From an uncultured Pelagibacteraceae bacterium (GTDB taxonomy: Bacteria; Pseudomonadota; Alphaproteobacteria; Pelagibacterales; Pelagibacteraceae): a DNA stretch of 64,000 nt. This document shows positions 61,913-64,000 of this stretch, one piece after another. The stretch covers positions 1 to 64,000 of the forward strand of contig CACJIB010000003.1 in NCBI GenBank assembly GCA_902593405.1. Reading direction: 5' to 3'. The first letter of the stretch is position 1. Every line of letters starts with the position of its first letter. The position numbers and the translations under genes are program-made. A model generated the notes under the pieces. It saw only the letters and a program-made list of their open reading frames with translations, ran no database searches and was not told the DNA's origin.

Positions 61913-63823
61913 ATGGAACTATCAATTATATTCCTTCCACTTATTGCTTCAATTATATCAGGTTTTTTTGGCAGATATATCGGTGATAGAAATTCTGAAA
62001 TAGTAACAAGTGTTCTAGTTTCAATTTCTGCACTCTTATCAATTTATGTTTTTTATCAAGTAATAGCAAACCAATACGAAGAAAATATTGTTATAGCCAC
62101 CTGGATAAGCTCAGGTTCACTTGATGTAAATTGGTCGATGTTAATTGATCCTTTATCAGCAGTGATGTTAGTAGTTGTAACATCCGTATCTGCCTTAGTA
62201 CACATCTATTCAATTGGTTACATGTCTCATGATCCTCATAAACCAAGATTTATGGCTTATTTATCATTATTCACATTTGCAATGTTGATGCTTGTAACAT
62301 CAGATAATTTTATTCAACTATTTTTTGGCTGGGAAGGTGTTGGTCTTTGTTCATATTTCCTAATTGGTTTTTGGTTTAAAAAAGAAAGTGCAAATGCTGC
62401 AGCCATAAAAGCATTTGTTGTAAATAGAGTAGGTGATTTTGGTTTTGCTTTAGGAATTTTTTTAATATTTTATTTATTTGGAACAGTAAATTATTCAGAA
62501 GTTTTTCAACAAATTCCAACAGTTGTAGATAAAAGTTTATCCTTTTTAGGTTTTGAAGTTAATGCAATAGATTTAGTTTGTTTGCTTTTATTTATAGGAG
62601 CAATGGGTAAATCTGCACAGATATTACTACATACTTGGCTACCTGATGCTATGGAAGGTCCAACTCCAGTTTCTGCATTGATTCACGCAGCAACGATGGT
62701 AACAGCTGGTGTTTTTTTAGTAGTAAGATGCTCTCCAATTTACGAATATTCACCATTAATACTAAATTTTATAACTATAGTTGGAATGACTACAGCATTC
62801 TTTGCAGCAACGGTTGCTCTGGTTCAAACAGATATAAAAAAAATTATTGCTTACTCTACGTGTAGCCAACTTGGCTATATGTTTTTTGCAGCTGGAGTAG
62901 GTGCATACAATGTTGCTATGTTTCACTTATTTACTCACGCATTTTTTAAAGCTTTATTATTTTTAGGATCTGGTTCAGTAATTCATGCATTTAAAGATGA
63001 GCAAAATATAAATAACATGGGAGGTGTATGGAAAAAGTTACCATATACTTATGCTTTAATGATAATAGGAACGCTTGCTTTGACAGGTTTTCCATTTTTA
63101 TCAGGATTTTATTCTAAAGACGCAATTATAGAATTTGCGTATTTAAAAGGTAATACTACTGGATATTATGCAGCTGGCATTGGAATAATTACAGCATTTT
63201 TAACATCTATTTATTCATGGAGGTTGATATTTAAAACTTTCCATGGTGAGTACAATAATAAAGAGATAAAGATAGAGGAAACACACGAGTCTCCATTAGT
63301 TATGCTTGTTCCATTATTTATTCTTTCAATAGGAGCTGTTTTTGCAGGTTTTCTATTTAAAGGACTATTTATCGGTCATGGTGAGAATTTATTCTGGGCA
63401 GAGTCTATTAAGTTTTTAGAGCCTTTGAGTACTGAGCACCCACCTTTATGGTTTTTACTTTTAACTCCGTGTTTGGTTTTATTATCTATTCCAATTGCTT
63501 ATTACTTATTTGTTAAGAACAAAGAATTACCTTACTCAATAGCTTCAATGAACAAACCTTTGTATAATTTTTTAGTAAATAAATGGTACTTTGATGAGTT
63601 ATATGATGTGTTGTTTATTAAATCTTCAAAAAAACTAGGTTTATTTTTATGGAAATTTTGTGATGGAACCATAATTGATGGTTTTGGTCCTGATGGAATT
63701 TCTTCTTTTATAAAAAAATGTTCAATTAAAGCAACCAAATTTCAAAGTGGTTTTATCTATCAATATGCATTTGTAATGTTGTTAGGTTTCTCTGCTTTAC
63801 TAACCTTTTTAATAGTTAAATAA
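61913..63823 (+). CDS. nuoL: NADH-quinone oxidoreductase subunit L
   Basis: 'FFGWEGVGLCSYFLIGFWF', 'TWLPDAMEGPTPVSALIHAATMVTAGVFLV'. Confidence 0.98.
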   Translation: MELSIIFLPLIASIISGFFGRYIGDRNSEIVTSVLVSISALLSIYVFYQVIANQYEENIVIATWISSGSLDVNWSMLIDPLSAVMLVVVTSVSALVHIYSIGYMSHDPHKPRFMAYLSLFTFAMLMLVTSDNFIQLFFGWEGVGLCSYFLIGFWFKKESANAAAIKAFVVNRVGDFGFALGIFLIFYLFGTVNYSEVFQQIPTVVDKSLSFLGFEVNAIDLVCLLLFIGAMGKSAQILLHTWLPDAMEGPTPVSALIHAATMVTAGVFLVVRCSPIYEYSPLILNFITIVGMTTAFFAATVALVQTDIKKIIAYSTCSQLGYMFFAAGVGAYNVAMFHLFTHAFFKALLFLGSGSVIHAFKDEQNINNMGGVWKKLPYTYALMIIGTLALTGFPFLSGFYSKDAIIEFAYLKGNTTGYYAAGIGIITAFLTSIYSWRLIFKTFHGEYNNKEIKIEETHESPLVMLVPLFILSIGAVFAGFLFKGLFIGHGENLFWAESIKFLEPLSTEHPPLWFLLLTPCLVLLSIPIAYYLFVKNKELPYSIASMNKPLYNFLVNKWYFDELYDVLFIKSSKKLGLFLWKFCDGTIIDGFGPDGISSFIKKCSIKATKFQSGFIYQYAFVMLLGFSALLTFLIVK

Positions 63824-64000
63824 TGAATTTTCCTATTCTTTCATCTTTAATATTATTGCCAATAGTTGGTGCTTTATTTTTATTTTTTACTAAAGATAAA
63901 GAAGGAAATAATTTAACTGCTAAATATGTTGCTTTATTTACAACTGTAGTAAATTTTTTAATTTCTATTTATCTGTGGATTTCTTTTGACCAATCAACTT
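63823..64000 (+). CDS. nuoM: NADH-quinone oxidoreductase subunit M, 3' truncated by window edge
   Basis: TAATG overlap with nuoL stop; N-terminal 'MNFPILSSLILLPIVGALFLFFTKDK'; operon position. Confidence 0.88.
   Translation, partial: MNFPILSSLILLPIVGALFLFFTKDKEGNNLTAKYVALFTTVVNFLISIYLWISFDQST

Noticed and set aside
1-64000. CRISPR arrays, insertion sequences, prophage, rRNA, defence islands
   Set aside because: No regularly spaced direct repeats, transposase/integrase motifs, phage structural genes or rRNA-like sequence seen in the sequence or ORF track.

Overview
AT-rich, gene-dense 64 kb bacterial window. Gene content is typical of a streamlined marine alphaproteobacterium of the SAR11/Pelagibacterales type; this is inference from gene content, not a database match. 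Main blocks: 3' end of rseP; hup; two tandem amt ammonium transporters; bcp; a CDP-6-deoxyhexose mini-cassette; mnmA, metC and pabB-pabA-pabC; an organosulfonate/sulfite island (aprM-aprB-aprA, an unknown gene, a small membrane ORF, tauE, then convergent yeiH-suyB-suyA, then divergent xsc); an sxtJ/DUF5989/carbamoyltransferase/SGNH module; a GMC oxidoreductase; a TRAP transporter with a terminator between dctP and dctQ; tRNA-Leu; tig-clpP-clpX-lon; tRNA-Val and tRNA-Asp; and the nuoA to nuoM operon, cut by the window edge. I saw no CRISPR array, rRNA, transposase, integrase or prophage. The best leads are a shared ATGC-N7-GCAT inverted repeat at almost the same distance upstream of both amt genes, uncharacterised members of the apr/sulfonate island, a hairpin attenuator inside the TRAP operon, and several small ORFs below the ORF-track cutoff, including a 27-aa extremely basic one.
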